Source of the DNA: Streptomyces sp. CG 926
GTDB lineage: Bacteria > Actinomycetota > Actinomycetes > Streptomycetales > Streptomycetaceae
Assembly (NCBI RefSeq): GCF_003148825.1
Contig: NZ_QGGZ01000001.1
Span: 992,001-1,056,000 of the forward strand
Reading direction: 5' to 3'
Length of the DNA stretch: 64,000 nt
This document shows, one piece after another, positions 8,832-16,719 of the stretch. The notes under the pieces were generated by a model that did not search any database, was not told where the DNA came from, and saw only the letters and a program-made list of their open reading frames with translations. The position numbers were made by a program, and so were the translations under genes. Positions within the stretch are counted from its first letter, which is position 1; each line of letters starts with the position of its first letter.

Positions 8832-10421
8832 TCAGGACTCCTGGGAGCCGTCGAGGTCGAGGCGGATCAGGGCCAGCGCCTCGGCGATCTCCGCGGTCAG
8901 CTCGTCCTCGGGCCCGTAGACCAGGACGAGGTCGGCGTGAAGCGGTTCGAGGATGGCGCGGGCGTCCGCCGCCCTGCCCTGTGCGAGCAGCAGCATGCCG
9001 ATGTCGCGGCGCAGTTCGAGGGCTTCCTCGCTCGCGTCGCTGTCGACGGACCGTACGACGCCCAGTACCGCTCGGAGCGCGGCGAGCGCCTCGGTCACCT
9101 GACCGAGTTCGGCGCGGCATCGGGCGGCCTGAGCGCGGCAGGCGCGGGCCTGTTCGCTGGTGGGGCCGGTGATGCGGCCGTACGCGTCGGCGAGCGCGGT
9201 GAATTCGGGCAGCGCGGCCCGGTAGTCGCCGCCGAGCAGCTGGATGGCGGCCCGCTGCGTGCGCAGTTCCAGCACCGACCGGCTTTCCGGGCCGAGCAGG
9301 CGGGCGGCCGGTTCGATGACCTCGCTCAGCACCTCGGCGGCCTGGGCGAACCGCTCCTCTTCCAGGAGGGCGTCGGAATGCGCGTACGCCTCCTTGATGT
9401 CCGCCCGCAGCTCGGCCGGGACGGGCAGGGGCCCGGCGGCCGGGATGTCCGAAGCGGGCGCGCCCTGCACGTCGCGCGTGCTCCGGGCCCGGGCGCGGGG
9501 AGCGTACGGGTCACGGAACAGCCCGGTCGGGTCGGGCACGCCGGCCGGCCCGGCCTCGTCTGGCGCCTGTGCCTGCCCGGCTCCCGGCAGGAAGGGCCGC
9601 AGCCGCTCGTACACCTCCTGGATGTCGGCGGGCCGGGCCTCGGGGGCCTTGCGCAGCAGATGCAGGACGAGTTCCTCCAGCGCGGTCGGCACCTCGGGGC
9701 GCAGCTGCCGGAGCGGGGTGGGGGCGGCGCTGACGTGCTGGTACATGAGCAGGAACTCGCTGTCCGCCTGGAATAGCACCCGCCCGCTGAGCAGCTCGTG
9801 CAGCACGCACCCGAGCGCGTACAGGTCCGTCTGCGGGGTGATCCGGCCCCCGCGGACCTGCTCGGGCGCCATGTACTGCGAGGTCCCGATGGGCGTGCCG
9901 GTCGCGGTCAGCTTGGTGGCGTCGGTGCGCAGGATGGCCGCGATGCCGAAGTCGAGGACCTTCACGGTGCCGTCTCGGGCGACGAGGATGTTGCCCGGCT
10001 TCAGGTCCCGGTGAATGGCCGGCACCTCGTGGGCGTGCGACAGCACGGTTGCCACCTGGGCGGCCACGGCTGCGGCCCAGCTGACGGGCAACGGCCGCGC
10101 CTGGTCCACATAGCCGGACAGTTGGACGCCCTCGACCAGCTCCATGACGAGGAACAGCCGCTCGTGGGCGTCGTCGAGGACCGCGTCGTACACCTGCGGG
10201 ACGCCGGGGTGCTGGATCCGGGCGGTGATCCGGGCCTCGCGCCGGAACCGCTTGGCGAACTCCTCCCCCAATTGCGGGGAGGTGACGGATTGCTGCCGGA
10301 TCAGCTTCACGGCGACGGGCCGGTCCAGCACGGCGTCGTAGCCGCGCCAGACATCGCCCATGCCACCGTGACTGAGTTCCTCCAGGAGTTCGTACCTCCC
10401 GGCGATCACCTGCTGCGACAC
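8832..10421 (-). CDS. Soluble Hanks-type Ser/Thr protein kinase with C-terminal TPR-like region
   Basis: The kinase domain spans about residues 5-275. It has a glycine loop 'LSHGGMGDVW', ATP-binding 'VAVK' (Lys39), catalytic 'HRDLKPGN' (Asp139), 'DFG', and the activation-segment 'GTPIGTSQYMAPEQ'. A Pro/Ala-rich linker leads to about 200 residues of helical TPR-like repeats ('LLEEERFAQAAEVLSEVIE', 'LAQGRAADARAILEPLHADL'). No membrane segment or PASTA domain is present, unlike housekeeping PknB. A GTG start at 10421 fits the usual N-terminus; an ATG at 10490 would add 23 residues but has no ribosome site. It is the first gene of a same-strand series with AIPR, helicase and coiled-coil genes. 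A sensing or switching role in that series is inferred. Confidence 0.85.
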   Translation of the reverse strand: MSQQVIAGRYELLEELSHGGMGDVWRGYDAVLDRPVAVKLIRQQSVTSPQLGEEFAKRFRREARITARIQHPGVPQVYDAVLDDAHERLFLVMELVEGVQLSGYVDQARPLPVSWAAAVAAQVATVLSHAHEVPAIHRDLKPGNILVARDGTVKVLDFGIAAILRTDATKLTATGTPIGTSQYMAPEQVRGGRITPQTDLYALGCVLHELLSGRVLFQADSEFLLMYQHVSAAPTPLRQLRPEVPTALEELVLHLLRKAPEARPADIQEVYERLRPFLPGAGQAQAPDEAGPAGVPDPTGLFRDPYAPRARARSTRDVQGAPASDIPAAGPLPVPAELRADIKEAYAHSDALLEEERFAQAAEVLSEVIEPAARLLGPESRSVLELRTQRAAIQLLGGDYRAALPEFTALADAYGRITGPTSEQARACRAQAARCRAELGQVTEALAALRAVLGVVRSVDSDASEEALELRRDIGMLLLAQGRAADARAILEPLHADLVLVYGPEDELTAEIAEALALIRLDLDGSQES

Positions 10422-10552
10422 CTTGCCCCGCCCCCGTTGCGCGTCCGTGCGCCGGCGTACGTACACGGGTGGTGTCGGCCGGCCCGACATGCCGGGACCA
10501 GTCTGGGGCGTGTGGCGATCTTCCGTCCAGTGAGGTTGGCCAGGTTTGGCGG

Positions 10553-11050
10553 CTATGGCCGAGAAAGGCCCTTGACCTCTCGGTTCAGGCCGTCGTGTGC
10601 GTACTCGGCCCAGACGCACTTGCCCGGTGCCCCGCAGAGGCGGAAGTGCCAGCCCCACCGGCTGGCGAGGGCCGCCACCAGGAGCAAGCCCCGGCCGTCG
10701 GTGCGGTCCGCACCCGGCGGGCGGGTGACGGGCTCGGGGAGGCATTCGCCGCGGGTGTCGGTGACCTCGATGCGTACGGTCGTGGGGCTGGTGGTGGTCA
10801 CCCTCACGTGGAAGTCCCGGCCGGGGACGCGGCCGTGGCGGACGGCGTTCGCGGCGAGCTCAGCCACGAGGAGGGTGAGGGTGTCGTGGGTCTCGGTGCC
10901 GTACGGGATGCCCCAGGCGTGCAGCCGCTCGCCACACAGGCGGCGGGCGAGGCGGGCTCCGCGCGGGGTGGAGCTGAAACGCATCTCGAAGTGGTGGGTG
11001 GGGTGCGGGGGTTGGGTGGTGGGCTCGGCGTCGGCGGGGTTGGTCGTCAT
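10553..11050 (-). CDS. ATP-binding protein (RsbW/SpoIIAB-like HATPase)
   Basis: The 165-residue protein is a single GHKL ATPase domain of the anti-sigma/serine-kinase type. The N-box is 'LLVAELAANAVRHG', the G1-like box is 'VTDTRGECLP' and a 'DGRGLLLV' glycine loop follows. Streptomyces carry dozens of such proteins, commonly beside an XRE/DUF5753 regulator and a DUF397 protein, exactly as here. They are thought to control differentiation or sigma factor partners, but few are characterised. It diverges from the XRE gene across about 110 bases. It ends about 130 bases before the kinase start on the same strand, so read-through into the defence operon is possible. Confidence 0.85.
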   Translation of the reverse strand: MTTNPADAEPTTQPPHPTHHFEMRFSSTPRGARLARRLCGERLHAWGIPYGTETHDTLTLLVAELAANAVRHGRVPGRDFHVRVTTTSPTTVRIEVTDTRGECLPEPVTRPPGADRTDGRGLLLVAALASRWGWHFRLCGAPGKCVWAEYAHDGLNREVKGLSRP

Positions 11051-11159
11051 GGCTCCACGGTGGGCTGCGGTGGCGTAGCGTGACCATGGGTAACGCGCCG
11101 TCGCGTTCGGCTTGTACGCGGGAGTCGGCGCGATGTACTTGCGCTGAAGGGTGACGGCG

Positions 11160-12014
11160 ATGACCGACGATGACGAGGCCGAACGGGAGCCTGTGGGGCA
11201 GCGCCCGGAGGACGAACCGGGTCAGGGTGTGGTGACGGCGTTCGGGCGTCAGTTGAAGCTGTTGCGGACACGGGCCGGGCTGGAGCGGCCGGAGTTCGGG
11301 AAGCTGGTGGGGTACGCGGCACAGTCGGTGGCGTCATTCGAGCAGGGGCGACGGATTCCACCGCCCCGGTTCATCGACAAGGCGGATGACGTACTGGACG
11401 CGGGCGGCATGCTGAAGGTACTGAAGGAGGAGGTCGCACGGGCGCAGTACCCAGCGTTCTTCCGCGACGCGGCGCGGCTTGAGGCGTCGGCTCTGGCCAT
11501 GTACGTGTATGCCGCGCACGCAGTCCCTGGCCTCCTTCAGACGGAGGAGTACGCGCGGGCGGTCTTCCGGATGCAACGGCCCCTGCTCGACGATGCCGTT
11601 ATTGAGCAGCGCCTTGAATCGCGCCTCGCACGACAGCAGATCTTCGGTCGGCGCCCCGCTCCGCTGTTGAGCTTCATCATCGAAGAAGTGGTGCTTCGTA
11701 AGCCGATCGGCGGCTGGGATGTGCTGCGTAGCCAACTGGAGCAGATCCTTCTCGTTGGCCAAGAACGAAACGTCGAGATCCAGGTCATGCCGACCGAGCG
11801 CGAGGACCACGCCGGGTTGGGTGGGCCGTTCAATCTGATCGACGCCGCGAACGGCCAGCGCATCGCCTACACCGAGGTCCAGGACGACAGTCGCCTGTAC
11901 ACCGGGACGGGCAAGGTCCGTGAGCTGGAGGCCCGCTATGGCATCCTGCGCTCACAGGCCCTAACACCGAGCGAGTCGATGGCCTTCGTCGAGAAACTGC
12001 TGGGAGAGAGATGA
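11160..12014 (+). CDS. XRE-family regulator with DUF5753 domain
   Basis: The 284-residue protein has a helix-turn-helix at about residues 25-80 ('LKLLRTRAGLERPEFGKLVG' then 'SVASFEQGRR'). A DUF5753 domain follows, recognisable by 'VPGLLQTEEYARAV', 'RLARQQIF' and 'VQVMP'-like 'IQVMPTERE'. This is the BldB-partner/WhiJ-like family that works with a small DUF397 protein. The ATG at 11160 is preferred because GAAGG lies 9 bases upstream; an in-frame GTG at 11151 abuts that site. Its stop overlaps the DUF397 start (ATGA), giving translational coupling. It probably regulates its own divergent promoter region and perhaps neighbouring genes. Confidence 0.9.
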   Translation: MTDDDEAEREPVGQRPEDEPGQGVVTAFGRQLKLLRTRAGLERPEFGKLVGYAAQSVASFEQGRRIPPPRFIDKADDVLDAGGMLKVLKEEVARAQYPAFFRDAARLEASALAMYVYAAHAVPGLLQTEEYARAVFRMQRPLLDDAVIEQRLESRLARQQIFGRRPAPLLSFIIEEVVLRKPIGGWDVLRSQLEQILLVGQERNVEIQVMPTEREDHAGLGGPFNLIDAANGQRIAYTEVQDDSRLYTGTGKVRELEARYGILRSQALTPSESMAFVEKLLGER

Positions 12015-12223
12015 GCGTGCATCGCACCGCACCCACGGTGCCGGAATCGACATGGTTCAAAAGCAGCTACAGCGGCGGCGGTGGTGGCGAGTGCGTCGAG
12101 GTGGCCCCCGCATCCGGCGCTGTGCACGTCCGGGACTCCAAGCAGCTCACCGGCCCCGTACTGACCATCGGCCTGGCCGCGTGGGCCGGGTTCGTGGAGC
12201 TGGCGGCCGGGCACCAGGCGTAG
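12011..12223 (+). CDS. DUF397 protein (WhiJ-partner type)
   Basis: This 70-residue protein shows the full DUF397 signature: 'WFKSSYSGGGGGECVEVA', 'VHVRDSK' and the C-terminal 'W..FV' element. In Streptomyces such proteins act with XRE/DUF5753 partners as antitoxin- or anti-regulator-like elements in the whiJ paralogue families. It overlaps the XRE gene by four bases, so the two products are made in a coupled manner. A strong hairpin follows 16 bases later. Confidence 0.92.
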   Translation: MSVHRTAPTVPESTWFKSSYSGGGGGECVEVAPASGAVHVRDSKQLTGPVLTIGLAAWAGFVELAAGHQA

Positions 12224-12238
12224 CCAAGCACGGCACGA

Positions 12239-12271
12239 GGCCCGCGTACACCGCCACGGTGTACGCGGGCC
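12239..12271 (+). terminator. Hairpin between convergent DUF397 and hsdR
   Basis: A perfect 14-base inverted repeat (arms starting GGCCCGCGTACACC) with a 5-base loop lies between two convergent genes. There is no T-run, as is usual for actinobacterial terminators. It probably serves both strands. Confidence 0.7.
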
Positions 12272-12283
12272 CGGGCTCGTGCG

Positions 12284-15200
12284 TCAGGCGGCGTCGTCCA
12301 CGCCCTCCTCGCGGCGGATCATCCGCCACGCGGCGCGGCGGGCGCTGCGGTCGAGGCTGGACTTAAAGTTCCGGTCGGCGCCGAAGTACTGGCGGCCGAG
12401 ACCGGCGATGGTGTCGATGTGGTCGGCCATCTTGTCAGCGAAGACCTTGTCGAACACCTTCCCGAAGTTGTCCTCGTCGTTGACGACCGCCGCGGCCCGT
12501 ACCTTCGCGTCGGCCTTGGCCTCTTCGAAGGGCTGGATGACGTCCTGTTCGGTGAAGTCCGTGCCGAACTTGGCGTTGAACTTCTCGATCAGTTCCGACA
12601 GGAGCGACTTCTCCGCCTCCTTGGCCCCGCCTTCGCCCTCGGCGAAGCCCGGCAGCGTCGCGGACCCCTCGGGGGTGAGGGAGACGTCATGCTCGCCGGT
12701 CTTCTGTACCCGCAGGTGACTGAGGTCCACCTCGCCGATGTCCACGCCGCCGTCGGTACGGCCGCGGAGCCTGGTGAGGAGGTAGCGGCCGTAGAGGTGC
12801 AGCCGCTCAAGGTCGGGGTCGTGGTAGGGCACGATCTGGGCGAGGAAGCCGTACTTGCGTACGTAGTCGTTGAGGTCGGCGCGGAAGTCCTCGGCCGTCT
12901 TGACGTCGTCCTCGTCCTCGTCGTTGTCGCGGAGGGCCTCGTAGCGGGTGACGGCCGGCGAGAGGAGCCGGTACAGCTCGGCGTGCAGCTTCTCCCACTT
13001 GGCCTGGGACCCTGCGGCCTTCTCCTTCGCCTCGAAGTAGGCGGCGGCGAACTGGTCCATCTCCGCCTCGGAGATGACCGGCGCCGACATGACCCGGCTC
13101 TGGGCGGTGTAGAGCAGGTTGGGGTCCGAGGGAAGGGTTTCCGTCTGTTCGAAGTACGGGCGGAAGGCTTCCTTGATGTCCTCGGCGTCGTTGGTGAAGT
13201 CCAGGACGGCGAGGTCGGCCTGCGTTTTGCGTTCGGCGGTGCGGTTCAGGCGGGAGAGGGTCTGGACGGCCGAGATGCCGGTCAGCTTCTTGTTGACGTA
13301 CATCGTCGTCAACAGGGGCTGGTCGAAGCCGGTCTGGTACTTCTCGGCGACCACCAGGATCTTGTACTCCTGCTGCCCCTTCGCTCCGGCCTTCACCGCC
13401 TTGTCGTCGGCGCGCGTGTAGCCGAACGCCTTGGGCAGTGCACTCTCGGCGATTCCGCCGTTCTCCTTCGGCTCGGTGGTCTCATCCCCGTCGATGGTGA
13501 GCGAGCCGGAGAAGGCGACGAGGACCCCCAGGTCCGGATACCTGGTGTGGTAGTCGCGGTCCTGGATGTAGCTCTTGATGGCGCGTGCCATCTGAACGGC
13601 GGAGTGCCGGGAGGCGGTCACGACCATGGACTTGGCGCGCCCGCCGAGCCGGCCCCGAGTGTGGGCGACGAAGTGCTCGACGATCACCTGGGCGTGCTGG
13701 GAGACGGTCGAGTCGTGGGTGAGCGCGTACCGGGCAAGGAGGGAGTTCGCCTTGGAGGGGTCGACCTCCAGCTCGTCGCGGTTCTGGTTGACCAGCTTCC
13801 AGTACGTGCCGTACGTGACGTAGTTGCGCAGCGGGTCGAGGATGAACCCTTCCTCGATGGCCTGGCGCATGGAGTACGTGTGGAAGGGGCGGTAAGCGGC
13901 CTTGCCGTCGACCTGGTCGGGGGTGCCGAAGAGTTCGAGGGTCTTGGCCTTGGGGGTGGCGGTGAAGGCGAAGTAGGAGAGGTTGGCGGCCTTCGACCGG
14001 TCTTCGGCCTTCTTCTTGAGCTGTTCGGTGACGGTGAGGGTGGTCGCGCCGGCGTCCTCGGAGTCGGAGTCCAGGCCGAGGTCGCGGAGGGCGGCGCGTA
14101 CGGAGGTGGCCGCTTCTCCGGACTGGGAAGAGTGGGCCTCGTCCACGATGATCGCGAATGTGGTGCCCTTGATCTCGGTCGGGTTGCGCTGAATGTAGTC
14201 GAGCAGCGCAGGGAACGAGTGCAGGGTGACCGTGACGATCTTGCCGGTGTCGCGGGAGAGGGCGCGGGCGAGCTGTTCGCTCTTGGCGCCGTACCTCTCG
14301 TCGATCTTGACGACCAGACCGTCCGTCTGAGAGAAGCTGCCGACCGTTTCGCGGAGCTGGGCGTCCAGGTTCCGGCGGTCGGTAATGACGATGACCTTGT
14401 CGAAGACGGGCTCGCCGGGCTTGATCAGTCCGGCGGTCAGGGCCTCGGTGTTGAGGGTGCGCGGGTCGGTGTCGGCGTGGAGGTCGGAGAGGCGGTGGGC
14501 CAGCCATCCGATGGTGTTGGACTTACCAGAGCCGGCCGAGGCCATGATCAGGTAGTCCTGCCCGGCGCCGTGAGTGGCGGCGTGGGCGGTGATCTTCTTG
14601 ACCACGTCCCACTGGTGGTAGCGCGGGAAGATCGTGGTGCGGGTGGCGGCGCCGCCTCCGGCGGTCTTGGCCTTCGGCTTGGCCTGGTGGACGAAGCGCT
14701 GGAGGAGGTCAAGCCAGTTGTCGCGGGCCCAGACCTGCTCCCAGAGGTAGGAGGTCGCGTACTGTCCGAAGGCGGTGGGGGCGGGATTGCCGGCGCCGCC
14801 GGGGCGGCCGGGGCCTTCGGAGCCGGTGTTGAAGGGGAGGAAGCGGGTGTTCTTGCCCTTGAGGTGGGTGGCGACGAAGACCAGGTCGGGGTCTACGGCG
14901 AAGTTCGCGATGACCCGGCGGGTGAAGATCAGCTCGGTGGGGTCGCGGTCGGTGCGGTACTGCTCCTTGGCGTGTTCGACGCCCTGCCCGGTGAGCGGGT
15001 TCTTGAGCTCGGCGGTGGCGACGGGGATGCCGTTGAGGAACAGGGTGAGGTCGAGGCGGTGGTTCCAGTCGAGCTGCTTCGTGGCGTAGACCAGCTCGCG
15101 GACCACGGTGAGGCGGTTGGCGCGGTAGCCGTCGAGGGCGGAGTCGTCCGGGACCAGGTTTGGCTTGAAGTAAGCCACTCGGAGGAGTACGCCGCGGTCC

Positions 15201-15478
15201 TTGACGCCGTTACGGAGGACGTGGAGCAGGCCGTCATTGGCGATGGCCTGATCGAGGCGCCGGGCGAAGCCGCGCTGGGCCTCGTTGGCGTCGCCATAGA
15301 TGGTCCGGAGCTCGTGCCACTCCTCGGCCTGGGTCTTGCCGATGAACTCGAAGAGTTCTTGGGTGTCCAGGCCGAGGTCGGCCTGGTAGCCGGCGGGGCT
15401 GGCTTCGCGCCAGCCCCGCTCGGTGAGCGCGGCGACTATGGCGGAGCCGAAGGCGGACTCGTCGTGGACGGGGCTCAT
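12284..15478 (-). CDS. hsdR: Type I restriction enzyme, HsdR subunit
   Basis: The 1064-residue protein is a complete HsdR. The N-terminal nuclease has 'DLTLFLNGIPVATAELKN' (Asp and Glu-Leu-Lys of the PD-ExK core, about residues 145-165). The translocase has Walker A 'ASAGSGKS' (Lys about 319), DEAH box 'IIVDEAHSSQSG', and the later helicase motifs ('YQTGFDQPLL', 'QTLSRLNR'). It cleaves unmodified DNA after translocation when joined with HsdM and HsdS. Its ATG overlaps the hsdS stop (ATGA). Length and motifs are normal, so the enzyme looks intact. Confidence 0.95.
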   Translation of the reverse strand: MSPVHDESAFGSAIVAALTERGWREASPAGYQADLGLDTQELFEFIGKTQAEEWHELRTIYGDANEAQRGFARRLDQAIANDGLLHVLRNGVKDRGVLLRVAYFKPNLVPDDSALDGYRANRLTVVRELVYATKQLDWNHRLDLTLFLNGIPVATAELKNPLTGQGVEHAKEQYRTDRDPTELIFTRRVIANFAVDPDLVFVATHLKGKNTRFLPFNTGSEGPGRPGGAGNPAPTAFGQYATSYLWEQVWARDNWLDLLQRFVHQAKPKAKTAGGGAATRTTIFPRYHQWDVVKKITAHAATHGAGQDYLIMASAGSGKSNTIGWLAHRLSDLHADTDPRTLNTEALTAGLIKPGEPVFDKVIVITDRRNLDAQLRETVGSFSQTDGLVVKIDERYGAKSEQLARALSRDTGKIVTVTLHSFPALLDYIQRNPTEIKGTTFAIIVDEAHSSQSGEAATSVRAALRDLGLDSDSEDAGATTLTVTEQLKKKAEDRSKAANLSYFAFTATPKAKTLELFGTPDQVDGKAAYRPFHTYSMRQAIEEGFILDPLRNYVTYGTYWKLVNQNRDELEVDPSKANSLLARYALTHDSTVSQHAQVIVEHFVAHTRGRLGGRAKSMVVTASRHSAVQMARAIKSYIQDRDYHTRYPDLGVLVAFSGSLTIDGDETTEPKENGGIAESALPKAFGYTRADDKAVKAGAKGQQEYKILVVAEKYQTGFDQPLLTTMYVNKKLTGISAVQTLSRLNRTAERKTQADLAVLDFTNDAEDIKEAFRPYFEQTETLPSDPNLLYTAQSRVMSAPVISEAEMDQFAAAYFEAKEKAAGSQAKWEKLHAELYRLLSPAVTRYEALRDNDEDEDDVKTAEDFRADLNDYVRKYGFLAQIVPYHDPDLERLHLYGRYLLTRLRGRTDGGVDIGEVDLSHLRVQKTGEHDVSLTPEGSATLPGFAEGEGGAKEAEKSLLSELIEKFNAKFGTDFTEQDVIQPFEEAKADAKVRAAAVVNDEDNFGKVFDKVFADKMADHIDTIAGLGRQYFGADRNFKSSLDRSARRAAWRMIRREEGVDDAA

Positions 15479-16719
15479 GCGGTGATTCCCTCCGTTACGT
15501 TGCGCCCGCTGGCGGTGGATACGTCGAACTGACCGGTGACGGCGGCGGTGATGAGGGCTTGGCGGCGCTCGGCAAGGAGGACAAGCTGGCGTTCAATCCG
15601 TGGGCGCAACCTGTCCAGAGCAGCTCGGCCATCCGCCACCCGCGCCACGAACCCGGCTTGCATATCCAGACTCGCCGCTGGGATCGGCCATGCCTTCACC
15701 TCTTCAAATCGAATGTTCGCCATGGACTGGGAAGCACCGTTCGAGCCAGCCGCGCAAAGGGTGCGAATGCGACGCCCTCGCGCCACGGTTGCCACGAAAT
15801 TGGCAGCAAGTCGACCGTCCAAGCGGACGCGGAAGATTTTGTCCGAGAGGAGCAGCTTCCGGCGAACCTGGGGTACTACAGCAGTTGAACCAACGAGCTG
15901 GGGGGTATTTGCCCGAACAACTAGTAGGTCTCCTTCACGTACCTCGCTTGCCTGATCGGGTTCAACTTCCGCCGGAAGTCTCTTGTTCTCCGCAGGATTG
16001 AACAGGCCGGGCCTTAGGGAGCTGACTTTGAGAACCCCCCATTCGCCATCAGCAGCCGGTACCACATCACATTGAGGACTAGCGCCTTGATCAACCCCCA
16101 AGAGGAATCGGCGAAGCGGCACAACACCGTGGCGCTCGACTAGCTCATCAATTTCCAGATCAAGCTGAGCCGATTCACGCTCGTCAAGCTTGTGCATGGC
16201 ACTCCGCTGAAGGGCGCTGAGCTTGTCGATCCGGGCGGTCTCGGCGTCGAGGAAGTCGGCGATGCCCCGCTGGTCTTCCACCGAAGGCTGCCAAACGCCC
16301 ACTTCACCAAGCTCCTCGGCATTCAGGTGCGGTTGAGCCGCCCGAGTACTGACCAAGATCATCCGATCATGGGCCGCGTCGCCGAGGAGAGAGTAGGCAA
16401 GGTAGCGGGAGTCCGCCGAGTGCGGCGTGACCCTGAGGTCGTAACCAGGGGCACTTCCAGCCCACTCTCTGGGGACGCGCGCCGAGTCACCCGTATACGC
16501 CCCACTGCGCACTACCAAGATCTCACCCTCAACAAGAAGCGGAGCGCGATCGAGAGGCAAATCAGACAAGTGGGCGCGCATCAGATTGTCCGAGCTGATT
16601 TTGCCTCGGCTAATATTGGTGGCTCGCAGGATCGGAACCCCCTCATCCGACGTCGGGGGCGGCTGGCCCAAGCCGTATCGAATCCGCGCCAAGCGCTTCA
16701 GTGGAACCGTACGCGTCAT
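15475..16719 (-). CDS. hsdS: Type I restriction enzyme, specificity subunit HsdS
   Basis: The 414-residue protein has the two-domain HsdS layout. There are two target-recognition domains, each followed by a helical spacer ('QRGIADFLDAETARIDKLSA' after the first; 'LDRLRPRIERQLVLLAERRQ' near the end). The opening 'KRLARIRYGLGQPP' and 'VPILRATNIS' are typical. It determines the bipartite sequence methylated and cut. Codon bias in the recognition domains is less extreme than in hsdM and hsdR, as expected from frequent exchange of these domains. It is coupled by four-base overlaps to hsdM upstream and hsdR downstream. No inverted second hsdS or recombinase is present, so no phase switching is evident. 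Confidence 0.93.
   Translation of the reverse strand: MTRTVPLKRLARIRYGLGQPPPTSDEGVPILRATNISRGKISSDNLMRAHLSDLPLDRAPLLVEGEILVVRSGAYTGDSARVPREWAGSAPGYDLRVTPHSADSRYLAYSLLGDAAHDRMILVSTRAAQPHLNAEELGEVGVWQPSVEDQRGIADFLDAETARIDKLSALQRSAMHKLDERESAQLDLEIDELVERHGVVPLRRFLLGVDQGASPQCDVVPAADGEWGVLKVSSLRPGLFNPAENKRLPAEVEPDQASEVREGDLLVVRANTPQLVGSTAVVPQVRRKLLLSDKIFRVRLDGRLAANFVATVARGRRIRTLCAAGSNGASQSMANIRFEEVKAWPIPAASLDMQAGFVARVADGRAALDRLRPRIERQLVLLAERRQALITAAVTGQFDVSTASGRNVTEGITA

Noticed and set aside
4267..9172. Long open frames on the forward strand (4267-6303 and 6155-9172)
   Set aside because: They are antisense to the helicase and AIPR genes, are rich in Gly/Val/Arg without any motif, and arise from the high third-position GC of the real genes.
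12419..15532. Forward open frame of about 1000 codons opposite hsdR
   Set aside because: Composition is Gly/Val/Glu-rich with no domain, and hsdR on the other strand has every expected motif.
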